Both the position numbers and the translations under genes were made by a program. The notes beneath the pieces were generated by a model. It searched no databases. It was given only the letters and a program-made list of their open reading frames with translations, and was not told where the DNA came from. Below, one piece after another: positions 42,278-49,718 of a DNA stretch of 64,000 nucleotides. The stretch comes from WRHT01 sp031550525 (lineage in GTDB: Bacteria > Desulfobacterota > Desulfovibrionia > Desulfovibrionales > Desulfovibrionaceae), in the NCBI GenBank assembly GCA_031550525.1, contig JAVBON010000004.1, positions 62,001 to 126,000 on the forward strand, read 5' to 3'. How positions within the stretch are numbered: the first letter of the stretch is position 1; each line of letters begins with the position of its first letter.

Positions 42278-43735
42278 ATGGGCATCTCAATAACCAAGGC
42301 TTTGACTTTTGACGACGTATTGTTGCAGCCCGGATACTCCGAACACACTCCGGATCAGGTTTTAGTATCTTCCAACCTCACCAACAGCATTGTTCTTAAT
42401 ATTCCCATAATTTCCGCCGCCATGGATACGGTGACAGAGGCCGATCTCGCCATTTCCATGGCCCGCAACGGGGGGCTGGGCGTTATTCACAAAAATATGG
42501 GCATTGAGGCGCAAAAGCTCGAGGTTGAAAAGGTAAAAAAATCCGAAAGCGGCATGATCATAGACCCTGTAACGGTTGGCCCCAACGACAGCGTGGCCAG
42601 GGCCCTGCAACTGATGGGTGATTTCAGGGTATCTGGCCTGCCGGTAGTGCGCGGGGCCAAGCTGGTGGGCATTCTTACCAACCGTGACGTGCGCTTTGTA
42701 AAAGATCTGGACAATACCAAAGTTAAAGAAGTGATGACCAGCCGCAGGCTTATTACCGTGCCCGTTGGAACCACGCTGGAAGAAGCCAAGGAGCTTTTGC
42801 ACGCCAACCGCATTGAAAAACTGCTGGTGGTGGATTCCGAAAAGCGCCTGCGCGGCCTTATTACCATGAAAGATATTGAAAAGGTGCGCAAATACCCCAA
42901 CTCTTGCAAAGACGACCAGGGCCGCCTCAGAGTCGGCGCGGCCATAGGCATTGGCGGCGGCTGCCTTGAACGGGCGGAGGCGCTGCTTTCCGCCGGGGTA
43001 GACGTGCTGGTGCTAGATTCCGCCCACGGCCACTCGGCCAACGTGCTTCGGGCCATTCGCGAGGTAAAATCCGCCTTTCCCAACTGCCAGCTTATTGCGG
43101 GCAATATAGCCACCTACGAAGGGGCCAAAGCCATTCTGGAGGCAGGGGCCGATACTGTTAAGGTGGGCATCGGGCCGGGTTCCATTTGCACCACGCGTAT
43201 TGTGGCTGGCATAGGCATGCCGCAGGTTACCGCCATTATGGAAGCCGCCCGCGCCGCCAAAGAGCTTGGCCGGTGCCTCGTGGCCGACGGCGGCATAAAA
43301 TACTCCGGTGACATAGTAAAAGCTCTGGCCGTGGGCGCAACCACCGTAATGATCGGAAGCCTCTTCGCGGGTAGCGAGGAAAGCCCCGGCGAGACCATGA
43401 TTTACCAGGGCCGCACCTACAAAACCTACCGCGGCATGGGTTCCATAGACGCCATGCGCGAAGGTAGCTCCGACCGTTACTTCCAGGAAAAAAGCAAAAA
43501 ATTCGTGCCGGAAGGCATTGTGGGCCGCGTGCCTTACAAAGGCCCGCTGGCCGACAGCATTTATCAGTTGGTGGGCGGTTTGCGGGCAGGCATGGGCTAT
43601 GTTGGCGCGGCCTCAATTGCCGACCTGCAGAAAAAAGCCAAGCTGGTGGAAATATCTTCCGCCGGCCTGCGCGAAAGCCACGTGCACGACGTAATTATTA
43701 CCAAAGAGGCGCCCAACTATCAGTTGGACAGCTAG
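42278..43735 (+). CDS. guaB: Inosine-5'-monophosphate dehydrogenase
   Basis: 485 residues from ATG 42278 with GGAGG; the 18-residue extension to 42224 runs through the terminator. IMPDH oxidises IMP to XMP with NAD+, the committed step of GMP synthesis. N-terminal LTFDDVLLQPGYS, a CBS-domain pair (about 95-205), catalytic Cys in GPGSICTTRIVAGIG (about 300), flap with RGMGS and RYF, C-terminal VHDVIITKEAPNYQL. guaA is not adjacent. The stop lies inside a perfect hairpin. Confidence 0.97.
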   Translation: MGISITKALTFDDVLLQPGYSEHTPDQVLVSSNLTNSIVLNIPIISAAMDTVTEADLAISMARNGGLGVIHKNMGIEAQKLEVEKVKKSESGMIIDPVTVGPNDSVARALQLMGDFRVSGLPVVRGAKLVGILTNRDVRFVKDLDNTKVKEVMTSRRLITVPVGTTLEEAKELLHANRIEKLLVVDSEKRLRGLITMKDIEKVRKYPNSCKDDQGRLRVGAAIGIGGGCLERAEALLSAGVDVLVLDSAHGHSANVLRAIREVKSAFPNCQLIAGNIATYEGAKAILEAGADTVKVGIGPGSICTTRIVAGIGMPQVTAIMEAARAAKELGRCLVADGGIKYSGDIVKALAVGATTVMIGSLFAGSEESPGETMIYQGRTYKTYRGMGSIDAMREGSSDRYFQEKSKKFVPEGIVGRVPYKGPLADSIYQLVGGLRAGMGYVGAASIADLQKKAKLVEISSAGLRESHVHDVIITKEAPNYQLDS

Positions 43736-43768
43736 ATAGTGTAGTCCCGCTAGGGACTACACTATCTA
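43733..43768 (+). terminator. Perfect hairpin at the guaB stop codon
   Basis: TAGATAGTGTAGTCCC (43733-43748, beginning with the guaB stop TAG) pairs perfectly with GGGACTACACTATCTA (43753-43768) over a four-base loop. The same 16-mer stands at the nadB stop (4101-4116) but without the second arm. Confidence 0.7.
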
Positions 43769-43782
43769 AATAAAAGCATTAA

Positions 43783-43861
43783 GGATGAAGCCGGATTTAT
43801 AAGATGCACGGCGCGGCTCCGCCCACCGCAATGGTGTAGCCGCCTGGCAAAAGCACAACAG
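43783..43861 (+). repeat. Dispersed repeat family B, copy 1 (3' of guaB)
   Basis: Similar to 48151-48220: both have GATTTATAA followed by A/G-AT and GGCGC, then CCA..C.GCAA, then CGnCTGGnAA and CAACAG, with small gaps. Both copies are immediately 3' of a gene. There is no supported open frame in the region 43769-44272. Nothing else is seen there except the hairpin listed separately and low-complexity AT-rich DNA before tatB. Confidence 0.55.
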
Positions 43862-43960
43862 TTTTTGGCTTAAAAGCGATATGGAGGGCAGGGTTGCAGG
43901 TGTGTTATTTTGTCGCCTTGGCCCAGCAACTTTAGTAAAATTGGCTTTCGTATAATGTTC

Positions 43961-43998
43961 AACGGCCCGGCGGCGCAAGCCGGGCCGTTCTGTTTTTT
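43961..43998 (+). terminator. GC-rich intrinsic terminator without an evident gene upstream
   Basis: AACGGCCCGGC (43961-43971) pairs with GCCGGGCCGTT (43979-43989), with TGTTTTTT after. A TATAAT (43951-43956) lies just before it. No gene lies between guaB and here, so it may end guaB read-through or a short RNA. Confidence 0.7.
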
Positions 43999-44272
43999 GC
44001 CATTTTTTATTTAGCTGCAATCCCCCAATCTTAAAATATAAGTATATTTGTCTGGAGCCTAAAAGCGGCATTGCCAGCACGCCTGTTTTCTGTAATGGTT
44101 GCGCGAACAAATATACGGCGGGCAGACCGTCTGCAAACAATAAGAGGCCTGCTTTAATTTGCTTTTTTTAAGCGCATCAGGCAAAAAACACTTTGCATAG
44201 TTGATCTTATCCATTAAATTGCTCAAGAAAAGTAAATTTTAAATATTTTTTGTAATTTTTCAGGCGGTTACA

Positions 44273-44731
44273 ATGTTTGGCATTAGTTCAATCGAACTTA
44301 TAATAATTCTTCTTATAGGCGTTGTGGTGCTTGGCCCTGAACGCCTGCCGCAGGTTATACGCACCGTAACCAAATGGATGTCGCAATTCCGCCGCATTAC
44401 CACCGAGCTGCAGCGCACGATTAATGCCGAAGTTCATTTGCAAGAGCATAACACCCTGAAAAAAGAGGCGGAGAAAGAGCTGTTCGGCTCAAAGCCCAAA
44501 CGCAAAAAAACCACGGCCTCCGGCAGTTCCACAGCCAAAAAAACAGCCACTTCAGCGCCGGAGCAAAATACTGCGGCCTCCTCCACACCGGCGCGCGATG
44601 AGGCTGGCTTGGAAAATTCCCCTCAGGCGTCTGAAACGGATGTGAAAAACGCGCCTGATAACGCTGAAACAACGCAACAATCTCAAGCTGACCGCACTGA
44701 CCAATCCAATACTGACGGGAGCAAGGCATGA
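44273..44731 (+). CDS. tatB: Tat translocase subunit TatB
   Basis: 152 residues. Start MFGISSIELIIILLIGVVVLGPERLP is the TatB N-terminus, with membrane helix 6-22 and the Gly-Pro hinge; an amphipathic helix (about 25-60) follows, then a long Lys/Ala/Thr-rich tail (about 70-150). TatB and TatC form the receptor that recognises twin-arginine signal peptides of folded, cofactor-bearing proteins. Weak ribosome site. It overlaps tatC by four bases (ATGA). tatA is not present in the window. A candidate promoter TTGCAT-16-TAAATT lies about 80 bases upstream. Confidence 0.9.
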   Translation: MFGISSIELIIILLIGVVVLGPERLPQVIRTVTKWMSQFRRITTELQRTINAEVHLQEHNTLKKEAEKELFGSKPKRKKTTASGSSTAKKTATSAPEQNTAASSTPARDEAGLENSPQASETDVKNAPDNAETTQQSQADRTDQSNTDGSKA

Positions 44732-45891
44732 GCGATAACACCCCGGTAAAGGATAAAGCGGATATGGAATTGCCTGTAAAGGCGACGGATGCTGATAATG
44801 CTGAGGCGTCACAGCCTGCGCAGGACGGAGAATTGCAGCCTGTGCAAGATTACGCGGAGCAGGCTGTTGCGCCTTCCGGCGCATCTGACGGCGCGCAAGA
44901 TAACGACGCTGACAGCGCCCTTTACCCCTACCCGCCCGAGGCCTATGAAGTTTCCACCGCCGACGGCTATGTTTCCGATGTTGACAAGGCTGAGGAAGAA
45001 AGTTCCGAAGTTGCGCCCGCGGCAGAAGCCGGCGGAGGCGACGGTAACGGAACAGACGACGGCGCAGAAGCCGATGAAGACGAGGAGGACGCCCCAGGAG
45101 CGCCCCTTACCCTTACAGACCATTTTCGTGAATTGCGCAACAGGCTCATCAAGATATTTTTAGGCGTTATAATCGGTTTTCTGGTGTGCTGGAGCTTTTC
45201 CGACATTCTGGCCGAGCTGCTTTACCTGCCTCTGGTGCGCGTTTTGCCGGTATCGGGTGATGCGCCCAGCAGCATTATATTCACCGGCATTGCCGAGGGC
45301 TTCTTCACGCATATGAAGCTGGCCATTGTGGCAGGCATTTTTCTGACCAGCCCTTTCATTTTTTATCAGATCTGGTCTTTCATCGCGCCGGGCCTGTATG
45401 ATGAAGAGAAAAAATTCGTGGTGCCGGTGGCGGTATGCTCGGCCATCTGCTTTATTGCGGGCGGGTGCTTTTGCTACTTTGTGGTGTTTCCCAACGCCTT
45501 CCGCTTTTTCATGACTTATTCGGACGGAGCCTTTAAGGCCATGCCCAGCATGAAGGAGTATTTCAACTTCACCATGCAGCTTATTCTCGCTTTCGGCATG
45601 GTGTTTGAGCTGCCCCTCTTTACTTTCTTTCTGGCCCGCATCGGGCTGGTAACCGCCCCGGCCATGCGCCGTTTCAGGCGTTATTTCATCGTCATCGCTT
45701 TTGTTCTGGCGGCCATGCTTACGCCGCCAGACGTTATTTCCCAGTTGCTCATGGCCGCGCCAATGCTGATTTTGTACGAGCTTAGCATCTTTATTGCCGC
45801 CATATTCGGCAAGAAGGCCAAGAAAGATGAAGAGGACGAAAAAGAAGACGGTGATGATTCTGAACAGGGCGATGAAAAGGCCAAGGCTTAA
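44728..45891 (+). CDS. tatC: Tat translocase subunit TatC with long acidic N-terminal extension
   Basis: 387 residues; typical TatC is about 250. The core starts near residue 127 (LTDHFRELRNRLIKI, the conserved N-terminal motif), followed by six membrane helices, including FIFYQIWSFIAPGLYDEEK and MLTPPDVISQLLMAAPML. Residues 1-125 are strongly acidic and low complexity (Asp/Glu/Ala, many TDADNAE-type stretches) and the C-tail is also acidic (EDEKEDGDDSEQGD). Start overlaps tatB. The acidic extension lies on the cytosolic side by topology and could screen substrates or bind other Tat parts; this is inference. Confidence 0.92.
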   Translation: MSDNTPVKDKADMELPVKATDADNAEASQPAQDGELQPVQDYAEQAVAPSGASDGAQDNDADSALYPYPPEAYEVSTADGYVSDVDKAEEESSEVAPAAEAGGGDGNGTDDGAEADEDEEDAPGAPLTLTDHFRELRNRLIKIFLGVIIGFLVCWSFSDILAELLYLPLVRVLPVSGDAPSSIIFTGIAEGFFTHMKLAIVAGIFLTSPFIFYQIWSFIAPGLYDEEKKFVVPVAVCSAICFIAGGCFCYFVVFPNAFRFFMTYSDGAFKAMPSMKEYFNFTMQLILAFGMVFELPLFTFFLARIGLVTAPAMRRFRRYFIVIAFVLAAMLTPPDVISQLLMAAPMLILYELSIFIAAIFGKKAKKDEEDEKEDGDDSEQGDEKAKA

Positions 45892-46121
45892 TTAACCGCC
45901 CAGGCGGAGTTTACGCTATAATCCTCGCGCCTGCATGCGCCAGAAATTTTTTCCGTGCAATAGTCTGAGGCACATTACCTCAATGAAAAGTATTTTTTCG
46001 TGGCGTAAAGCAGAAAGACCTATTGTGACGGCGCTGCCTAAAATACTTGCCGCTGACCGCGCGTTAAAGTAAAAGTGGCTTATATTCCCATATCCGCTGT
46101 CATCAATCAGCACCAAACCAA

Positions 46122-46724
46122 ATGGATTTTGACATGAAAGCCCGTACGGCCTCCGTAGACAGAACCACCAAAGAAACCAGCATTTCCCTGCGCCTTAGCC
46201 TTGACGGCAAAGGCAAAACCGATGTTAACACCGGTTTCGGCATTGCGGATCATTTTATAAACCTCATTGCCTTCTGGGCCGGTTTCGACCTTAAGCTCAA
46301 CTGCACCGGAGATATGGATATTGACGCCCACCACACCGTCGAAGATGTGGGGCTGTGCCTGGGGCAGGCCATACTTGAGGCTTTGGGAGACAAACAGGGC
46401 ATTGCGCGGGTGGGCGGCGGCAAAGTGCCCATGGACGAAGCTCTGGCCGAGGTGTGCATTGATCTTTCCGGCCGCTCTTATCTGGTATTTATGGGAGACG
46501 AACTGCTGCCGCCTGTGCTGGCTGGCGAAGAGAGAGACCTCTGGCGGGAGTTTTTTAAATCCATTGCCGCCGGCGCGCGTATGAACCTGCACATTGCCAT
46601 GTTATACGGCAAAAACGGCCATCATTTGCTGGAATCGGCCAGCAAGGGGCTGGGGCTGGCTTTAAGGCAGGCTGTAAACAGAGAGCGCGATGTACTTATG
46701 AGCACCAAAGGGAGTCTGGACTAA
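46122..46724 (+). CDS. hisB: Imidazoleglycerol-phosphate dehydratase
   Basis: 200 residues. Start is either ATG 46122 or the Met at 46134 (MKARTASVDRTTKET), which fits the family N-terminus and has a GGA before it. HisB dehydrates imidazole-glycerol phosphate to imidazole-acetol phosphate with Mn. Metal ligands are visible: DHF, DAHHTVED and NGHHLLES with HH and Glu, and LHIAM. Where many relatives have LARHGLFDL it has IAFWAGFDL. Dehydratase only, with no phosphatase domain. Weak TTGCCG-17-TAAAAG before the gene may be a promoter. The stop TAA overlaps the next ATG. Confidence 0.93.
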   Translation: MDFDMKARTASVDRTTKETSISLRLSLDGKGKTDVNTGFGIADHFINLIAFWAGFDLKLNCTGDMDIDAHHTVEDVGLCLGQAILEALGDKQGIARVGGGKVPMDEALAEVCIDLSGRSYLVFMGDELLPPVLAGEERDLWREFFKSIAAGARMNLHIAMLYGKNGHHLLESASKGLGLALRQAVNRERDVLMSTKGSLD

Positions 46725-47380
46725 TGAGCCTATACACTAAATGTAACCCTGCCGTATTGCCACGCGCGGCACTGCTTTTACTGCTAATTGCAACTTTATG
46801 GTCCTGTGCCGGTAAAAACGAAACTTGGATACCGGAAGCGTCGCTACGCATAGGCGTGGCAGGTTTTGTCCAACCCATGGCCTCGGCCGACTTGTTAGCT
46901 GGTTACCTTCCTGAAAACATTGAAAAAATAGACCAGAAAGTATTCCCTCTGTTGAATGAAGATTTCGCCCACCTGCTGGCAAAAACCAGCAAGCGTGAGT
47001 TTGTCGGATACGCCGATTCATGGCGCTGCGCTAACAAAACACCCAGGGCAGCTTCCATGGCTGCCTTCGGCTACTGGATGCAAATAGGGCAGTGCATGGG
47101 TGTTGATTTGCTTATAGTTCCGCAAATACAACATTGGCAGGAGCGCGTTGGCAGCGATTTCGGCGCGGAAACGCCGGCGGCCGTTACCATGGATATATTT
47201 TTGCTGGATATACGCAACAAAAGCCTGGCCGCTCGCTCGCGCTATGATGAATTGCAGCGCCCGCTTATGGAAAACCTGCTTGAGCTTGACAAGTTCATAG
47301 AACGCGGCGGCAAATGGGTTACAGCCAAGCAACTGGCGCAGGAAGGCATGTTCAAGGCCATCAAGGAGTTCGGGCTGTGA
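46724..47380 (+). CDS. Unknown lipoprotein between hisB and hisA
   Basis: 218 residues. Signal sequence with hydrophobic core LLLLLIATLWSC and lipobox ending at Cys28, so the mature protein should be lipid-anchored in the periplasm or outer membrane. The mature part has LRIGVAGFVQP, then a segment with QIGQCMGVDLLIVPQIQHWQERVG and TMDIFLLDIRNKSLAARSRYDE, which resembles lipoproteins that bind or sense at the envelope, but I recognise no family. Its start overlaps the hisB stop (TAATG) and its stop overlaps the hisA start (GTGA), so all three are translated as a unit. Confidence 0.75.
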   Translation: MSLYTKCNPAVLPRAALLLLLIATLWSCAGKNETWIPEASLRIGVAGFVQPMASADLLAGYLPENIEKIDQKVFPLLNEDFAHLLAKTSKREFVGYADSWRCANKTPRAASMAAFGYWMQIGQCMGVDLLIVPQIQHWQERVGSDFGAETPAAVTMDIFLLDIRNKSLAARSRYDELQRPLMENLLELDKFIERGGKWVTAKQLAQEGMFKAIKEFGL

Positions 47381-48138
47381 TAATTTTTCCGGCAGTGGAC
47401 ATAAAGGACGGCCAGTGCGTAAGACTGCGCCAGGGTAAAGCCAACGATAAAACCGTATTTTCCTCCAGCCCCTATGCCATGGCCGAGCATTGGGTAAACC
47501 AGGGCTCAAAGTGGCTGCATATAATAGACCTTGACGGCGCTTTTGAAGGGCGCCCCGCCAACCTTGGCCTTATAGGCGACATATGCTCAAAGCTTTCCGT
47601 ATCCGTACAGGTAGGCGGCGGCATACGCGACGTGCAAACCGCGCGCCGCTATCTCGAAGCAGGCGTGACCAGGCTTATCATCGGCACCGTGGCCCTTGAG
47701 CAGCCCGATGTTTTTGCGGAAATGTGCTCCAGCTTCCCCGGCAAGATAGGCGTATCGCTGGATGCGGAAAACGGCAGGCTCAAGACCAAAGGCTGGGTGG
47801 AAGATTCCGGCCTGACCGTGGAAGATGTGCTGCCAAGGCTCACGGCACAGGGCGCGGCCTTTATAGTCTACACCGATATTGAGCGTGACGGCATGCAAAG
47901 CGGCATAAACATGGAAGCCATGCAAAAACTCTCCAACCTCTCCTCTGTGCCGGTTATAGCCGCCGGAGGCGTTACCGCCCTGGCCGACGTGCGCGAGCTA
48001 TACCCCCTGAGCCTTGATGGCAAGCTGGAAGGCGCCATTACCGGCCGCGCCATATACGAAGGCACGCTTAAACTGCACGAAGCCCTGGCCTGGATTGAAC
48101 ACCAGCAGAAAATGGGCAACCCCAGCGTATATGGCTAA
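47377..48138 (+). CDS. hisA: Phosphoribosylformimino-5-aminoimidazole carboxamide ribotide isomerase
   Basis: 253 residues from GTG 47377, preceded by AAGGAG at the correct distance and overlapping the lipoprotein stop; the ORF extension upstream lies in another gene. TIM barrel with IIFPAVDIKDGQCVRLRQG at the start (catalytic Asp), QVGGGIRDVQTARRYL, GTVALEQP, YTDIERDGMQSGINM, VIAAGGVTALADV and GAITGRAIYEG. HisA isomerises ProFAR in histidine synthesis. The B repeat and a strong terminator follow. Confidence 0.95.
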   Translation: MIIFPAVDIKDGQCVRLRQGKANDKTVFSSSPYAMAEHWVNQGSKWLHIIDLDGAFEGRPANLGLIGDICSKLSVSVQVGGGIRDVQTARRYLEAGVTRLIIGTVALEQPDVFAEMCSSFPGKIGVSLDAENGRLKTKGWVEDSGLTVEDVLPRLTAQGAAFIVYTDIERDGMQSGINMEAMQKLSNLSSVPVIAAGGVTALADVRELYPLSLDGKLEGAITGRAIYEGTLKLHEALAWIEHQQKMGNPSVYG

Positions 48139-48150
48139 AGACAGTTTAAC

Positions 48151-48220
48151 GGGTGAGGCCAGATTTATAAAATCCGGGCGCTGCCCAGACCAGCAAGGCG
48201 TCTGGAAAGAGCATCAACAG
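48151..48220 (+). repeat. Dispersed repeat family B, copy 2 (3' of hisA)
   Basis: Lies 12 bases after the hisA stop. Aligns with 43783-43861 over GATTTATAA, GGCGC, CAGCAAGGCG and CATCAACAG with small gaps. The rest of the gap up to the terminator (48221-48310) shows no gene. Confidence 0.55.
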
Positions 48221-48310
48221 CGACAGTGCCCTGCTTTCGCCTGTTAATGTTAAATTGTTTGGCTTTGGCTAAGCAAGCCACGCCCTTGACCCCGCATAAG
48301 TGTTCTTAAT

Positions 48311-48355
48311 AAACCAAGCGCCCTGCCATATAAAGCAGGGCGCTTGGTTTTTATA
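48311..48355 (+). terminator. Bidirectional terminator of hisA and the PP-loop gene
   Basis: AAACCAAGCGCCCTGC (48311-48326) pairs perfectly with GCAGGGCGCTTGGTTT (48335-48350) with an eight-base loop and T-rich tail (TTATATTTTT). On the minus strand an A run serves as T run for the convergent gene ending at 48382. Confidence 0.9.
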
Positions 48356-48381
48356 TTTTTGGCATGCCACATGCGTTCCGG

Positions 48382-49470
48382 CTACCGGCCCATATTCTCT
48401 TTTATTTCGCTTTTGGCGTTTTCCCATTGGTATTCAGCCCATCCGGCGGGTGTGGAACGGCTTGGCGCGACCTCTACCTCAAAGCCTGGCCCGTCAAGCC
48501 CTTTGACCCCTCTATGCACGCGAACGCTCACATGGCCGCCGGAAGCGGCAGCCTTGCCGGAAAACGAAGCCATAAAGGCGGCGGCGTCTTTAATAAGCTC
48601 GTCCGGCCAAGGCTGAAGCTGGCGCGCCACGGCCAGAGGGCCCGGAAAATCGCGTACTTTAAAGGTAAGGTCGTTTTCGCCGGTAATGCCTTGCAAGGCC
48701 TCGTTATCTCGCTTATCCCGCCCCACGCACAGCCAAAAGGGTTTGCCGCCTTGAAAAGACCAAAGCTGGCGGCCGGTAAGGGCAAGGCGAAAATCTCCGG
48801 CCTCCGCCGGGCTATGTTGCAGCACAGGCCAAAAGCTGCGCGCGTTTTCCCTTTCCGTCAGCAGGCACCCTCCGGCCGGGGTTGGAATTTTAGTTATGCC
48901 AAATCTGGCCGCCAGCTCCATCTGACCTTTACGCCCGCGCCCGGAAAAATCGTAGAGTTTTTCTCTGTCCACCAAGCCGGATTCCTCCATGGGCGTGGGT
49001 TCCAGATGTTTGGCGCAGAGGGGGCGCAACAGCAACTCGCGCACTCCCGCGTCGCGGCGTATTATATTAAGGGTATCGCGGCGTTGCGACATGGGGCGCT
49101 GCCCCAGCACCTCTCCGCTTGCCAGAAAGCTGGCCCCATAAACCGGCAGCAGGCTTACGGCCTTTTGCATCATTAGTATTTTGCAGTCCACGCAGGGGTT
49201 AAGCACGCTGCCCACGCCATGCGCCGGTTTGGAGCGCAGCATGGCCGTATAGGGGGCGGAGATGTCCACCGCGTCTATGTCCAAGCCGTATTCGCGCCGC
49301 CAGAACGGTACTTTGGCTTCATCGCCAAAAAATGGAGTGACAAAATGCACGCATTTTATCTTAAGCCCCTGCTCCATAAGCACGCGGACGGCCAGGATAC
49401 TGTCCAACCCGCCCGAGAACAGGGCCAAGCCATGATAATTTGTTATAAAGTCGTTTTGCATAGGTCTCAT
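48382..49470 (-). CDS. PP-loop ATPase, MnmA/ThiI-like tRNA thiolation family
   Basis: 362 residues. The ATP pyrophosphatase motif SGGLDSILAVRVL (about 19-31) is clear. Cys pairs follow: NPCVDCK (about 91-97), like the catalytic Cys region of MnmA, and PAGGCLLTE (about 200). After the core, a C-terminal part (GRDKRDNEALQGITGEND, about 245-262) resembles the added domain of uncharacterised MnmA relatives. The likely role is sulfur insertion into tRNA uridine, but the exact base cannot be decided. It converges with hisA and is alone on its strand. Start ATG 49470 or the Met four codons later. Confidence 0.7.
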   Translation of the reverse strand: MRPMQNDFITNYHGLALFSGGLDSILAVRVLMEQGLKIKCVHFVTPFFGDEAKVPFWRREYGLDIDAVDISAPYTAMLRSKPAHGVGSVLNPCVDCKILMMQKAVSLLPVYGASFLASGEVLGQRPMSQRRDTLNIIRRDAGVRELLLRPLCAKHLEPTPMEESGLVDREKLYDFSGRGRKGQMELAARFGITKIPTPAGGCLLTERENARSFWPVLQHSPAEAGDFRLALTGRQLWSFQGGKPFWLCVGRDKRDNEALQGITGENDLTFKVRDFPGPLAVARQLQPWPDELIKDAAAFMASFSGKAAASGGHVSVRVHRGVKGLDGPGFEVEVAPSRSTPAGWAEYQWENAKSEIKENMGR

Positions 49471-49620
49471 TTAAAAGGCCTGCAAAATAAATGCAAGTAC
49501 CCTGCTCCGAAATGACAAATCTCAGAAAAAAATCCGCTTTACATAAACGGCTTTTGTTGCTATAAGTAAACATAATTTCAATAACAGACTGATATTATTA
49601 TTCTAAATATTTAGCCAATT

Positions 49621-49671
49621 CTGAAACCAATTCAGATAGTTATTGCCCACTAAAATGGCTTCTGGTATAAA
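49621..49671 (+). promoter_or_regulatory. recA promoter and palindrome
   Basis: TTGCCC (49643-49648), 17 bases, TATAAA (49666-49671) form a good promoter 47 bases before recA. Directly upstream lies CTGAAACCAATTCAG (49621-49635), a palindrome with five-base arms, well placed for a repressor such as LexA. It does not match the E. coli SOS box, and lexA is not in the window. Confidence 0.55.
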
Positions 49672-49718
49672 TTTTTGTCTGTTTAATTATTTAATCATAT
49701 TTTCCGGAGTTGTAATTC

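Noticed and set aside
43766..44140. 124-residue open frame on the minus strand between guaB and tatB
   Set aside because: It runs through repeat B1 and a strong terminator, has no ribosome site and no family signature.
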